43,904 nucleotides of DNA from an uncultured Spirochaetaceae bacterium (GTDB lineage Bacteria > Spirochaetota > Spirochaetia > Sphaerochaetales > Sphaerochaetaceae), in NCBI GenBank assembly GCA_944389295.1, contig CALXLV010000042.1:1-43904 (forward strand), written 5' to 3'. The notes under the pieces are model-generated. The model did no database searches, had not been told where the DNA came from, and was given only the letters and a program-made list of their open reading frames with translations. The translations under genes were made by a program, and so were the position numbers. Positions 7,279 through 13,970 of this stretch are shown here, one piece after another (the stretch's first letter is position 1; each line of letters starts with the position of its first letter).

Positions 7279-7327
7279 AGGCATTCTCCAAAGGATTAGA
7301 TCCAATAAGTAGAACTAATCTGCATTA

Positions 7328-7356
7328 AGTATAACCCGGATGAGTGATGCCGGCAA
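7328..7356 (-). promoter_or_regulatory. promoter of the ATPase/TOPRIM pair
   Basis: Reading the minus strand, TTGCCG (7356-7351) and TATACT (7333-7328) are separated by exactly 17 bases, about 50 bases upstream of the ATPase start. The pair thus has its own promoter in the gap after the MATE gene and need not depend on the upstream operon. Confidence 0.6.
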
Positions 7357-7384
7357 TGATTTTCCCGCCCGGATGGCTGATGTT

Positions 7385-8728
7385 TCAGATTACATTCTTT
7401 GTCTGCCATCTTCCGCTGCGTACGCGGATGAGGTAGAGGAGCCCCCGGAAAGTCCAGTCCATATACATCGCGTACCATATGCCCTCGACTCCCATGCCGA
7501 GAGACCTTACCAGAAGATATGCTCCGCCGACGCGGAATATCCACATTGACGAGAATGAGGCGAGGAGGATGAACCTCACGTCGCCGACTGCTTTCAGCAT
7601 GTTCGGGAGTGTGAACGCAAACGGCCATATTGTCGTGCACATGATGAGGCAGAGCTGACAGATAGGGATGGCTTCCGTGAGCGATCCGGCCTTGAGCCCG
7701 TAGAACGATATGACTGATGGCGAGAATATGAACAGCGGAAGGTTTATCGCCGCTGTCGCGATGAATACAAGTCCTGTCAGCAGCCTTGTGTAGTATTTTA
7801 TATCCTTTATGTTGTTCTGCCCGCGGCACTGCCCGACAATCGTTATTATGGCGAGGTTTATTCCGTTGCCGGGGATGTTGGAGTAGGCGTTGAAGTTGCC
7901 TGCGACGGCGTTTATCGCTATCGCGGATGTTCCGAGGGTCGCAGTGAGGGACTGCACCATTATTTTGCCTACATGGAACGCTGCTCCTTCCAGTCCGGAC
8001 GGTATTCCTATCGAGAGGATTCTTCTTATCAGGTAGGGGGAGAACGGGCCTTTCAGCAGTCCGCGGACATTCAGTTCCTCATTCCTGTTCATCATCAGGA
8101 TGTACATGACAGCACAGCCCGCAACTCTTGAGGTAAGAGAGGCTATTCCAGCTCCTCTCGGTCCCATGCCGACGATGTAGATGAGAACTGCGTTTCCTCC
8201 TATGTTTATAGCGTTCATCATCAGCGACACCATCATCGTTCTGAAACTCTTTCTCTCCGAACGGGAGAGCGCAGTCAGTCCGGAGTAGACCGCGAGGAAG
8301 GGGTAGGATATCAATATAGGAACGAAGTAGTCGTCGGTATATGCCTTCACGTCGTGCTCGATCGAACCGAAGAGAATATCTATCATATGGCTTCTGACAG
8401 GGAGTAGCATAGCAGTCATAAGTACCGATATGATTATCGATATGTATATCAGGTTCTTGGCGCTGTTTCTGGCATGCTCGCTCTCTCCGCGTCCGATGTA
8501 CTGCGAGACGACGACCGCGCCTCCTGTGGCGAACGCGCTGAATACGGTTATCAGGAGATTGGAGATGCTGTCCACGAGCGAGACGCCCGATACGGCGGCC
8601 TCTCCGCATGTGGAAACCATGATGGTATCTGCCATGCCGATCGTTATGGAGAGGAATGAATCCGCTATCAGGGGAATTATGAGCGCTGCCAGCTCTTTTG
8701 CCGTGAACTGATGTCCGATCTTTTCCAT
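7385..8728 (-). CDS. MATE-family multidrug/metabolite exporter (first copy)
   Basis: 447 residues, about 12 hydrophobic segments in two similar halves; MADTIMVSTCGEAAVSGVSLVDS near 31-53 is the typical MATE motif of TM1. It exports cationic compounds using Na+ or H+ gradients. Start ATG 8728 is chosen by alignment with the third MATE of the window: both have exactly 19 residues between Met and the shared SLIIPL/ALIIPL region. No ribosome binding site is visible; a terminator-like palindrome ends three bases before the ATG. A GTG at 8764 overlapping the ABC ATPase stop would add 12 residues encoded by that hairpin and is less likely. Confidence 0.88.
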   Translation of the reverse strand: MEKIGHQFTAKELAALIIPLIADSFLSITIGMADTIMVSTCGEAAVSGVSLVDSISNLLITVFSAFATGGAVVVSQYIGRGESEHARNSAKNLIYISIIISVLMTAMLLPVRSHMIDILFGSIEHDVKAYTDDYFVPILISYPFLAVYSGLTALSRSERKSFRTMMVSLMMNAINIGGNAVLIYIVGMGPRGAGIASLTSRVAGCAVMYILMMNRNEELNVRGLLKGPFSPYLIRRILSIGIPSGLEGAAFHVGKIMVQSLTATLGTSAIAINAVAGNFNAYSNIPGNGINLAIITIVGQCRGQNNIKDIKYYTRLLTGLVFIATAAINLPLFIFSPSVISFYGLKAGSLTEAIPICQLCLIMCTTIWPFAFTLPNMLKAVGDVRFILLASFSSMWIFRVGGAYLLVRSLGMGVEGIWYAMYMDWTFRGLLYLIRVRSGRWQTKNVI

Positions 8729-8731
8729 AGT

Positions 8732-8755
8732 AAAAAAGAGCTGCCGCGGCAGCTC
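8732..8755 (-). terminator. rho-independent terminator after the ABC importer operon
   Basis: On the minus strand the palindrome GAGCTGCCGCGGCAGCTC (8755-8738) is followed at once by six Ts (8737-8732). It lies five bases after the ABC ATPase stop. Because the MATE start codon follows it directly, it may also attenuate MATE expression. Confidence 0.85.
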
Positions 8756-8760
8756 CTCTG

Positions 8761-9549
8761 TCACCTCGTCAGCAATCCTTCGTCTGAGGTGAAATCCTCC
8801 TTCTTTATTTCCCTGAACTTGTCGATCAGGGCCTGGACTGTGAGCTTTGCTTTCTCCTCTCCCTTTATGTCGAGGATGATGTGCCCTTCATCCATCATAA
8901 TGAGCCTGTTGCCGTAGTCAATGGCGAACTGCATGTTGTGCGTTACCATCATCGCCGTAAGCCTGCCTCGTTCGATATACTCTTTCGTGAGGTTCATGAC
9001 TATCTCGGCATTCCTAGGATCAAGCGCGGCCGTATGCTCGTCAAGGAGCATCAGCGAGGGGTGGGAGAGGGTTGTCATCAGGAGAGTGAGCGCCTGACGC
9101 TGCCCGCCGGAGAGAAGGCCGACGTTGTCCTGCATTCTGTTCTCAAGTCCGATCGGCTCGAGAAGTTTCCTGAACTCCCTGCGTCTCTCGGCTGTAAGTC
9201 CGAACTTTATTCCCTTCATCCCCTTTGTGAAGGCGAGATTCATATTGTCCTCTATGGACATGTTCGCGCTGGTTCCCTTCGTGGGGTCCTGGAAGATTCT
9301 GCCGATATCGAATGCCCTGCGGTACTCCGGTGCCGCCGTTACATCCTTTCCGTTGAGTATGATCTTTCCGGATGTCACCGGGAAAGTGCCCGCGATCATA
9401 TTGAAGAGAGTGGACTTGCCGGAGCCGTTGGAGCCGATCACGCAGACGACATCGCCGTCGTCGATGTGCAGGTTGATATCCTCAAGTGCGACTTTCTCGT
9501 TCACCGTTCCGGGAAAGAAAACCTTGGTGACGTGCTGTATATCAAGCAT
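8761..9549 (-). CDS. ABC transporter ATP-binding protein (TrpZ-type importer)
   Basis: 262 residues. Walker A GSNGSGKST near 39-47, Q-loop around IFQDP, signature LLSGGQRQAL, Walker B LMLLDEHTAALDP and the switch histidine in MVTHNM are all present. Together with the permease and the PF04392-type binding proteins it forms the importer class annotated as putative tryptophan/tyrosine transport in KEGG-like schemes; the true ligand is unknown. Start 9549 is chosen because AGGAGG lies six bases upstream; ATG 9555 abuts that site. It overlaps the permease stop by eight bases. Confidence 0.92.
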   Translation of the reverse strand: MLDIQHVTKVFFPGTVNEKVALEDINLHIDDGDVVCVIGSNGSGKSTLFNMIAGTFPVTSGKIILNGKDVTAAPEYRRAFDIGRIFQDPTKGTSANMSIEDNMNLAFTKGMKGIKFGLTAERRREFRKLLEPIGLENRMQDNVGLLSGGQRQALTLLMTTLSHPSLMLLDEHTAALDPRNAEIVMNLTKEYIERGRLTAMMVTHNMQFAIDYGNRLIMMDEGHIILDIKGEEKAKLTVQALIDKFREIKKEDFTSDEGLLTR

Positions 9550-10483
9550 TTCCATCCTCCTTGATGTGCTGTGCGGTTCTCTCCATCGCCTTTTTCCTCG
9601 CGCCTTTGTCTGAAGCCATTGATCTTGTTTTCGCGATCGTGAGCGAGATGATGACGAGTATGCCCGTAAGGAGCTTGAAGTCGTTCGGCGTGATGCCGAT
9701 GAGATATCCGTACTTTCTTCCGAGGAACATCAGGCCCTTGTAGATGATCGCGCCGAGTATGCAGCGGAGAGTTATCAGCGAGATCCTGTTCGACGAGAAG
9801 AGGAACTCTCCTATCATGACTGCGGCGAGGCCCTGCACTACCATTCCCTGTCCGAGGTTGGCATCGGCGAAGCCCTGGTACTGCGCTAAAAGGCCGCCTG
9901 AGAGTGCGATGAATCCGTTGGAGAGCCCGAGGCCTATCAGCTTGAGTGCCGCGGGATTCATTCCCTGTGAGACTACGAACTGCTCGTTTCCTCCCATCGC
10001 TCCGATGGCCATTCCCAGATCAGAGCGGAAGAAGAGATCCATGAGCACTGTGACAGCTACTACGAAGATCAGAGTACCCAGAAGAGAGGCGACATCGCTG
10101 GAAGCGAACGGGAACCATGACGGGAAGAGCCTGTAGAGCGTATCGACGCGCACGAGCGAGACGTTCGCCTTGTTTCCCAGAATCCTGAGGTTGACGGAGT
10201 AGAGCATCGTCATCGTGAGGATTCCCGCCAGAAGCACGGGCAGGCGGAGTTTGTTGTGTATTGTGGCGGTCACGAGGCCGCAGAGAACTCCGACGAGGAA
10301 GCTCATCACGAGGCCGACCGTTATTCCGAGGCCGTTCACGATGCACATCGCCGCCACTGCGGCGCCTGTCGCGACCGAACCGTCGCAGGTCAGGTCCGCC
10401 ATGTCCAGTATCCTGTAGCTTATCAGGATGCCGAGTGCCATTATCGCGAATATCAGTCCTTCAACCAGTATTCCTTCAATCAT
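9542..10483 (-). CDS. ABC transporter permease (TrpY-type, BPD_transp_2 family)
   Basis: 313 residues with about eight to nine hydrophobic segments. ILDMADLTCDGSVATGAA (25-42) is characteristic of permeases in this importer class, as are the GLSNGFIALSGGLLAQYQGFAD loop and the long cytoplasmic basic C-terminus. It forms the membrane channel for the ATPase at 8761 and the binding proteins upstream. GAGGTGAGAA precedes the ATG. A hairpin between the binding-protein gene and this gene (10502-10522) probably lowers permease expression relative to the binding protein, as is usual. Confidence 0.92.
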   Translation of the reverse strand: MIEGILVEGLIFAIMALGILISYRILDMADLTCDGSVATGAAVAAMCIVNGLGITVGLVMSFLVGVLCGLVTATIHNKLRLPVLLAGILTMTMLYSVNLRILGNKANVSLVRVDTLYRLFPSWFPFASSDVASLLGTLIFVVAVTVLMDLFFRSDLGMAIGAMGGNEQFVVSQGMNPAALKLIGLGLSNGFIALSGGLLAQYQGFADANLGQGMVVQGLAAVMIGEFLFSSNRISLITLRCILGAIIYKGLMFLGRKYGYLIGITPNDFKLLTGILVIISLTIAKTRSMASDKGARKKAMERTAQHIKEDGNA

Positions 10484-10501
10484 TTCTCACCTCAACAAGA
10501 G

Positions 10502-10522
10502 AAGGCCACCGTAGGCGGCCTT
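10502..10522 (-). terminator. intercistronic hairpin (attenuator or stabiliser)
   Basis: AAGGCCGCC pairs with GGTGGCCTT (nine pairs including one G-T, loop TAC) between the binding-protein and permease genes. The bases after it on the minus strand are only weakly T-rich, so partial termination or mRNA 3' protection is more likely than full termination. Confidence 0.6.
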
Positions 10523-10544
10523 CCACTATTCATACGTTTATGGT

Positions 10545-11546
10545 TCAGCGTTCTGTCTTTACACCATTTTCAATGATTACGGCTGCAGTATCAAGATACT
10601 CCTGCGGGATAGTATATCCCAGCTTCTTTGCCGTATCGAGGTTGAACCAGAGCTCGAAATCCGCGGGGTCCGAGAGGAACACGGTTCCTTCCTCGCCGGG
10701 ATTCGCTCCGTTGACCACGATGTCCTCGATCAGGCGTCCTGTCGCCGTTCCGATGGAGTAGTAGTTGAAGCCCCAGGCGATCATGCACTCGAGTCCATCG
10801 ATTCCTGACGGGTCGGCCGCGAAGAGGGGAACGCCGGCATCGTTGCAGACCTCGTCGATCGCTGCGATTGCGGAAATTACGTTGTTGTCGGTCGCGATGT
10901 AGACGGCATCAACGCGGTCGATGATCGACTGGAGAGCCATCCTGACCTCCGATGAGTTGGAGACTGCCACGGGAACGAGCTCAAGGCCGAGCTTGTCGCA
11001 AGCCGCCTGCGCCTGTTCCATAAGCACGACGCCGTTCTGCTCTCCGGAGGAGTAGACGTTTCCGATTCTTGTCGCGCCCGTGATCTCATTGAGAAGTTTG
11101 ATCTGCTCTTCCACGGGGTTCATGTCGGAAACTCCGCAGACGTTCGAGTCGGGGCTTCCCTCATTGGATGCCACAAGACCGGCATCGACGGGGTCGGTGA
11201 CAGCGGCGAAGAGAACGGGAATATCCGTAAATACATTTGCAAGGGCCTGTGCCGAAGCTGTTCCGATTCCGAGCACCACATCGCAGTTCTCGCTGTCAAA
11301 CTGCTGTGCGATCGAGGCGGCGGTGGAGATGTCGCCGTTCGCATTCTGGAAGTCATATCTGACGTTCATTCCGGTCGACGCAAGATAGTCCTGCATACCT
11401 TCCTCTACAGCATCGAGCGCGGCATGCGAGAGCAGTTTCGATACGCCTATGAGCACGGAGCCGTCATCAGCGGCTTCCTGCTGGCCTCCTGCCGCAAGAG
11501 AGAAGGCGGCGAGCAGCATCAGAAGAAGAGCAATGTGTTTTTTCAT
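10545..11546 (-). CDS. ABC transporter substrate-binding protein (TrpX/PF04392 type), copy 1
   Basis: 333 residues. Signal peptide with core LLLMLLAAFSLA and then AAGGQQEAA; there is no lipobox cysteine, a pattern common in spirochaetal binding proteins. The mature part shows the two-domain PF04392 layout: IGVSKLLSHAALDAVEEGM, DISTAASIAQQF, VLFAAVTDPVDAGLV, and AVYIATDNNVISAI at the hinge. It delivers a small ligand, possibly an aromatic amino acid or nucleoside-like compound, to the downstream permease. GGGAGGAATT precedes the ATG. It has its own promoter, although a paralogue lies just upstream. Confidence 0.9.
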   Translation of the reverse strand: MKKHIALLLMLLAAFSLAAGGQQEAADDGSVLIGVSKLLSHAALDAVEEGMQDYLASTGMNVRYDFQNANGDISTAASIAQQFDSENCDVVLGIGTASAQALANVFTDIPVLFAAVTDPVDAGLVASNEGSPDSNVCGVSDMNPVEEQIKLLNEITGATRIGNVYSSGEQNGVVLMEQAQAACDKLGLELVPVAVSNSSEVRMALQSIIDRVDAVYIATDNNVISAIAAIDEVCNDAGVPLFAADPSGIDGLECMIAWGFNYYSIGTATGRLIEDIVVNGANPGEEGTVFLSDPADFELWFNLDTAKKLGYTIPQEYLDTAAVIIENGVKTER

Positions 11547-11569
11547 AATTCCTCCCGGAGTTTTTTCTG

Positions 11570-11598
11570 ACTATAGCTGATGGCGTGGTTGTTTTCAA
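11570..11598 (-). promoter_or_regulatory. promoter of binding-protein copy 1
   Basis: On the minus strand TTGAAA (11598-11593), 17 bases, then TATAGT (11575-11570) form a near-consensus sigma70 promoter 24 bases upstream of the start codon. The importer core can thus be expressed independently of the upstream paralogue. Confidence 0.75.
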
Positions 11599-11654
11599 CA
11601 TTCCGTATGCACTCGCCTGAATATTTATGCATTTTTATTGCTTGCTGCTTTTCC

Positions 11655-12647
11655 TCAGATGTTTCCTCCGGCTGTCACTTCCTCTCCATCCTCTATTATA
11701 TATGCGGCCTTTTCCAGAATATCCTCAGGTATCGTTATTCCCAGCTTTTCAGCAGTATCGAGGTTTACATATATCTCCAGATCCTCGAGGTAGAGAGTTC
11801 CGATATCAGCGGGTTTCTCCTCATCCAGCACTCTCTTGATGATCTCGCCGGTAAGACGGCCGGATGCGTAGTAGTCGAACCCTCCTGCGAGGAGAACTTC
11901 CGTGCCGAACGATGATGTTGTGTCGGCGGAGAAGAGGGGGATGCCGTTATCGCTGCAGACCTCGGAGAGCGCGGCTATCGCGGATATTACGGTATTGTCT
12001 GTCGCAACGTACATTGCATCTACGCGGTCTATGATCGACTGTGCTGCCATCCTGACCTCAGCCGAGTTCGCAACCGATGCGGTTATAAGCTCGACTCCCT
12101 CTGCCTCACAGGCTGCCTTCATAGCTTCCATCAGCACGATTCCGTTGGCTTCGGAAGAGGAGTAGAGCATACCGATCTTCTCCGCGCCTGTCACTTCCCT
12201 TATAAGCCTGAGATGCTCGGAGACGGGAATCATGTCGGAAGTCCCGCAGACATTCTCAATTCCGTCGAGACCTGCGGCCGCGGGGTCAGTGACAGTGGCG
12301 TAGACAACGGGTATGTCTGTAAAGACGTTGGCGAGAGCCTGCGCTGTCGGAGTCGCTATGCCGACTACGATATCCTTGCCCTCTGTCTGGAAGAGCTGTG
12401 CGATCGAGGCTGCGGTGCTTATCTCGCCGTTTGCCGTCTGTGTTTCGAAATCCGCATTGACGCCGTTCTCGGAGAGGTAGTCCTTTATGCCCTTCTCGAT
12501 GGCATCGAGTGCTGGATGGGCCAGTAGCTTAGATATTCCTATATGAATTTCCTTTTCCGCATTCTCCTGGACTTCGGCGTTTCCCTGCGTGAAAAGAGCG
12601 GATACAGTAATGGATGCGATTATCAGAAGGGCTATGAGTTTCTTCAT
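11655..12647 (-). CDS. ABC transporter substrate-binding protein (TrpX/PF04392 type), copy 2
   Basis: 330 residues, clearly paralogous to copy 1: shared IGISKLLAHPALDAIEKG, ISTAASIAQLF, ATVTDPAAAGL, SIIDRVDAMYVATDN and a similar C-terminus. Signal peptide MKKLIALLIIASITVSALF then TQGNAEV, without a lipobox cysteine. Ligand-contact segments differ, e.g. DTTSSFGTEVLLAGGFDYYA against DPSGIDGLECMIAWGFNYYS, suggesting different specificity through the same permease. AGGAGAGAAACAA precedes the ATG. It is driven by a separate promoter with an overlapping palindromic operator, so it is probably the regulated member of the pair. Confidence 0.9.
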   Translation of the reverse strand: MKKLIALLIIASITVSALFTQGNAEVQENAEKEIHIGISKLLAHPALDAIEKGIKDYLSENGVNADFETQTANGEISTAASIAQLFQTEGKDIVVGIATPTAQALANVFTDIPVVYATVTDPAAAGLDGIENVCGTSDMIPVSEHLRLIREVTGAEKIGMLYSSSEANGIVLMEAMKAACEAEGVELITASVANSAEVRMAAQSIIDRVDAMYVATDNTVISAIAALSEVCSDNGIPLFSADTTSSFGTEVLLAGGFDYYASGRLTGEIIKRVLDEEKPADIGTLYLEDLEIYVNLDTAEKLGITIPEDILEKAAYIIEDGEEVTAGGNI

Positions 12648-12661
12648 TTGTTTCTCTCCTT

Positions 12662-12677
12662 AGTAACACTTGTTACT
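12662..12677. promoter_or_regulatory. palindromic operator of binding-protein copy 2
   Basis: AGTAAC-ACTT-GTTACT, a 16-base inverted repeat, overlaps the -10 box and the predicted transcription start. Repression by a dimeric regulator is likely. The AGT...ACT ends recall amino-acid repressor sites such as TrpR or TyrR boxes, but the match is not specific enough to name the protein. Confidence 0.55.
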
Positions 12678-12703
12678 TTAGATAGAATCCAAGTGAAGGT
12701 CAA
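12675..12703 (-). promoter_or_regulatory. promoter of binding-protein copy 2
   Basis: On the minus strand TTGACC (12703-12698), a 17-base spacer, then TAAAGT (12680-12675). The -10 shares three bases with the operator at 12662-12677. It lies about 30 bases upstream of the start codon. Confidence 0.65.
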
Positions 12704-12732
12704 GATACTTTTTATAGAAACATTGCGGAAAG

Positions 12733-12885
12733 TCAGAAATCTATATCGAACTTCTCGTCATCGAGATCTTCGTACTGGCTCTCGCACTCCTCGTCGTCAT
12801 CTGCGGAGGATGTATCCGGTATGATGGAGAAAAGCTCCTCAAACTCCTCTCCGTCATCATCGCTTTCAAAATCTTCAAAGCACAT
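12733..12885 (-). CDS. acidic 50-residue microprotein
   Basis: A 50-residue reading frame from ATG 12885 to TGA. It has 24 Asp/Glu residues, one Lys and no Arg. It begins MCFEDFESDDDGEEFEELF and ends DLDDEKFDIDF; two cysteines (2 and 34). Spacing of aromatic residues within acidic runs resembles acidic tails or DNA-mimic proteins, but no family is recognised. The nearest purine-rich site (GAGGGG) is 12 bases upstream, so initiation is uncertain. It lies between binding-protein copy 2 (same strand, downstream) and the divergent PdxA-like gene. The strong compositional bias and clean stop favour a real gene, though a chance frame cannot be excluded. Confidence 0.5.
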   Translation of the reverse strand: MCFEDFESDDDGEEFEELFSIIPDTSSADDDEECESQYEDLDDEKFDIDF

Positions 12886-12936
12886 AGTCCCATGATGCCC
12901 CTCTTTGCCAATCTGTACCAGAGGATTATGTGATGA

Positions 12937-12942
12937 TATAAT
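12937..12942 (+). promoter_or_regulatory. -10 box giving a leaderless pdxA-like transcript
   Basis: A perfect TATAAT ends six bases before the ATG at 12949, so transcription would start at or next to the start codon. No Shine-Dalgarno sequence is present and the -35 region is poor. Confidence 0.55.
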
Positions 12943-12948
12943 CGGAAT

Positions 12949-13962
12949 ATGCAGAAGTACACCGTTCTTTCGATGGGAGAACCGGCCGGGGCATCTCCGG
13001 AGATAATAACAAAGACTGTAAGGGAGCTTGACTCCGATCCTTCCGCCGGAATAATCGTTGCCGGTGATGACGGGGTTTTCCGCCGCACGGCTGCGGATCT
13101 GGAGCTTCCGCTTCCGTTCACCTACTATGCCTCGGATGAGGATGATCTGAGGAAGGCCGAGGAGGAGGGGGAGAGCATCATCTTTCTCCGCACCTCGTCT
13201 ATTGATATGAGCTCTTTTTCATATGGCAGCATCTCTGCCGAGACCGGCGAGGCATCGTACATGGCGCTCAAGGCCGCGGTGGACGTTATCCAGAACGGAC
13301 TGGCAAACTCCCTCGTGACCACGCCGCTGAGCGGAAGAGCGCTTGAGATGGCTGGTCATGGCGAGAGGTCAGTATTCGAGCTTCTGCGCGTTTTCGCCTC
13401 ATCCTCCCGTCTCTGCAACATGATAAGCGCGGGGAGTATGAACATCTTCGGACTGACGCACAGGAGATCGCTGCGGAGCGCGATAGAGGCCGTGACGAGG
13501 GAGAACATCATCTCGGCTCTAATACAGATCGACTCGCTGCGCGTATCGTCGTACTTTGACAGCTCGTTGCCGATCGCAGTCGTCTCTCTCAATCCAGCCA
13601 GCCCGGGAGGCGAGTGGACCGGAAGCGACGAGCGTGATGCGATAATCCCCGCAATAGAGGTCGTGAGGAAACTGGGAATGAATGTCGAGGGGCCGCTTGC
13701 GCCTGAGGTCGCTTATGAGCGCGGCGTGAAAGGGGAATTCTCCTCGATGCTCACAATGACGGCGGGGGAGGGCTTCGCTGCCTCATCTGCGGCAGCTCCG
13801 GACGCAGCGGTGCTTCTTACATGGGGACTTCCGTTCCTCCGCGTCGGCGTAATCGGTGATGCGGGTCTTGAGATCGCGGGAAAAGGAACTGCCGGCACAG
13901 GCAAGATGACCGCGGCGGTGAAAAAGGCTCTCATGCTCCGCGACGTGAGTCTTATGGCCTGA
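12949..13962 (+). CDS. PdxA-like protein with degenerate active site
   Basis: 337 residues with the overall order of PdxA (4-hydroxythreonine-4-phosphate dehydrogenase): MGEPAGASPEI at 9-19 (canonical GDPAGIGPE), TTPLSGRALEMAGH at 124-137, FGLTHRRSLR at 167-176, SLNPASPGG at 213-221. Metal-ligand positions are altered. His171 is kept, but the LNPHAGE histidine is Ala217, the MYHDQG motif reads MTAGEG (270-275) with the His lost, and the lysine of TAPINK is absent. Oxidative decarboxylation of the normal substrate therefore looks unlikely; a new function or a structural role is an inference. The gene probably gives a leaderless mRNA. The lipoprotein gene follows after eight bases. Confidence 0.78.
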   Translation: MQKYTVLSMGEPAGASPEIITKTVRELDSDPSAGIIVAGDDGVFRRTAADLELPLPFTYYASDEDDLRKAEEEGESIIFLRTSSIDMSSFSYGSISAETGEASYMALKAAVDVIQNGLANSLVTTPLSGRALEMAGHGERSVFELLRVFASSSRLCNMISAGSMNIFGLTHRRSLRSAIEAVTRENIISALIQIDSLRVSSYFDSSLPIAVVSLNPASPGGEWTGSDERDAIIPAIEVVRKLGMNVEGPLAPEVAYERGVKGEFSSMLTMTAGEGFAASSAAAPDAAVLLTWGLPFLRVGVIGDAGLEIAGKGTAGTGKMTAAVKKALMLRDVSLMA

Positions 13963-13970
13963 GGCATGAT

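Noticed and set aside
8729..8764. GTG-initiated N-terminal extension of the first MATE protein
   Set aside because: The extra 12 residues are encoded by the terminator palindrome and T-run; alignment with the third MATE copy puts the start at ATG 8728.
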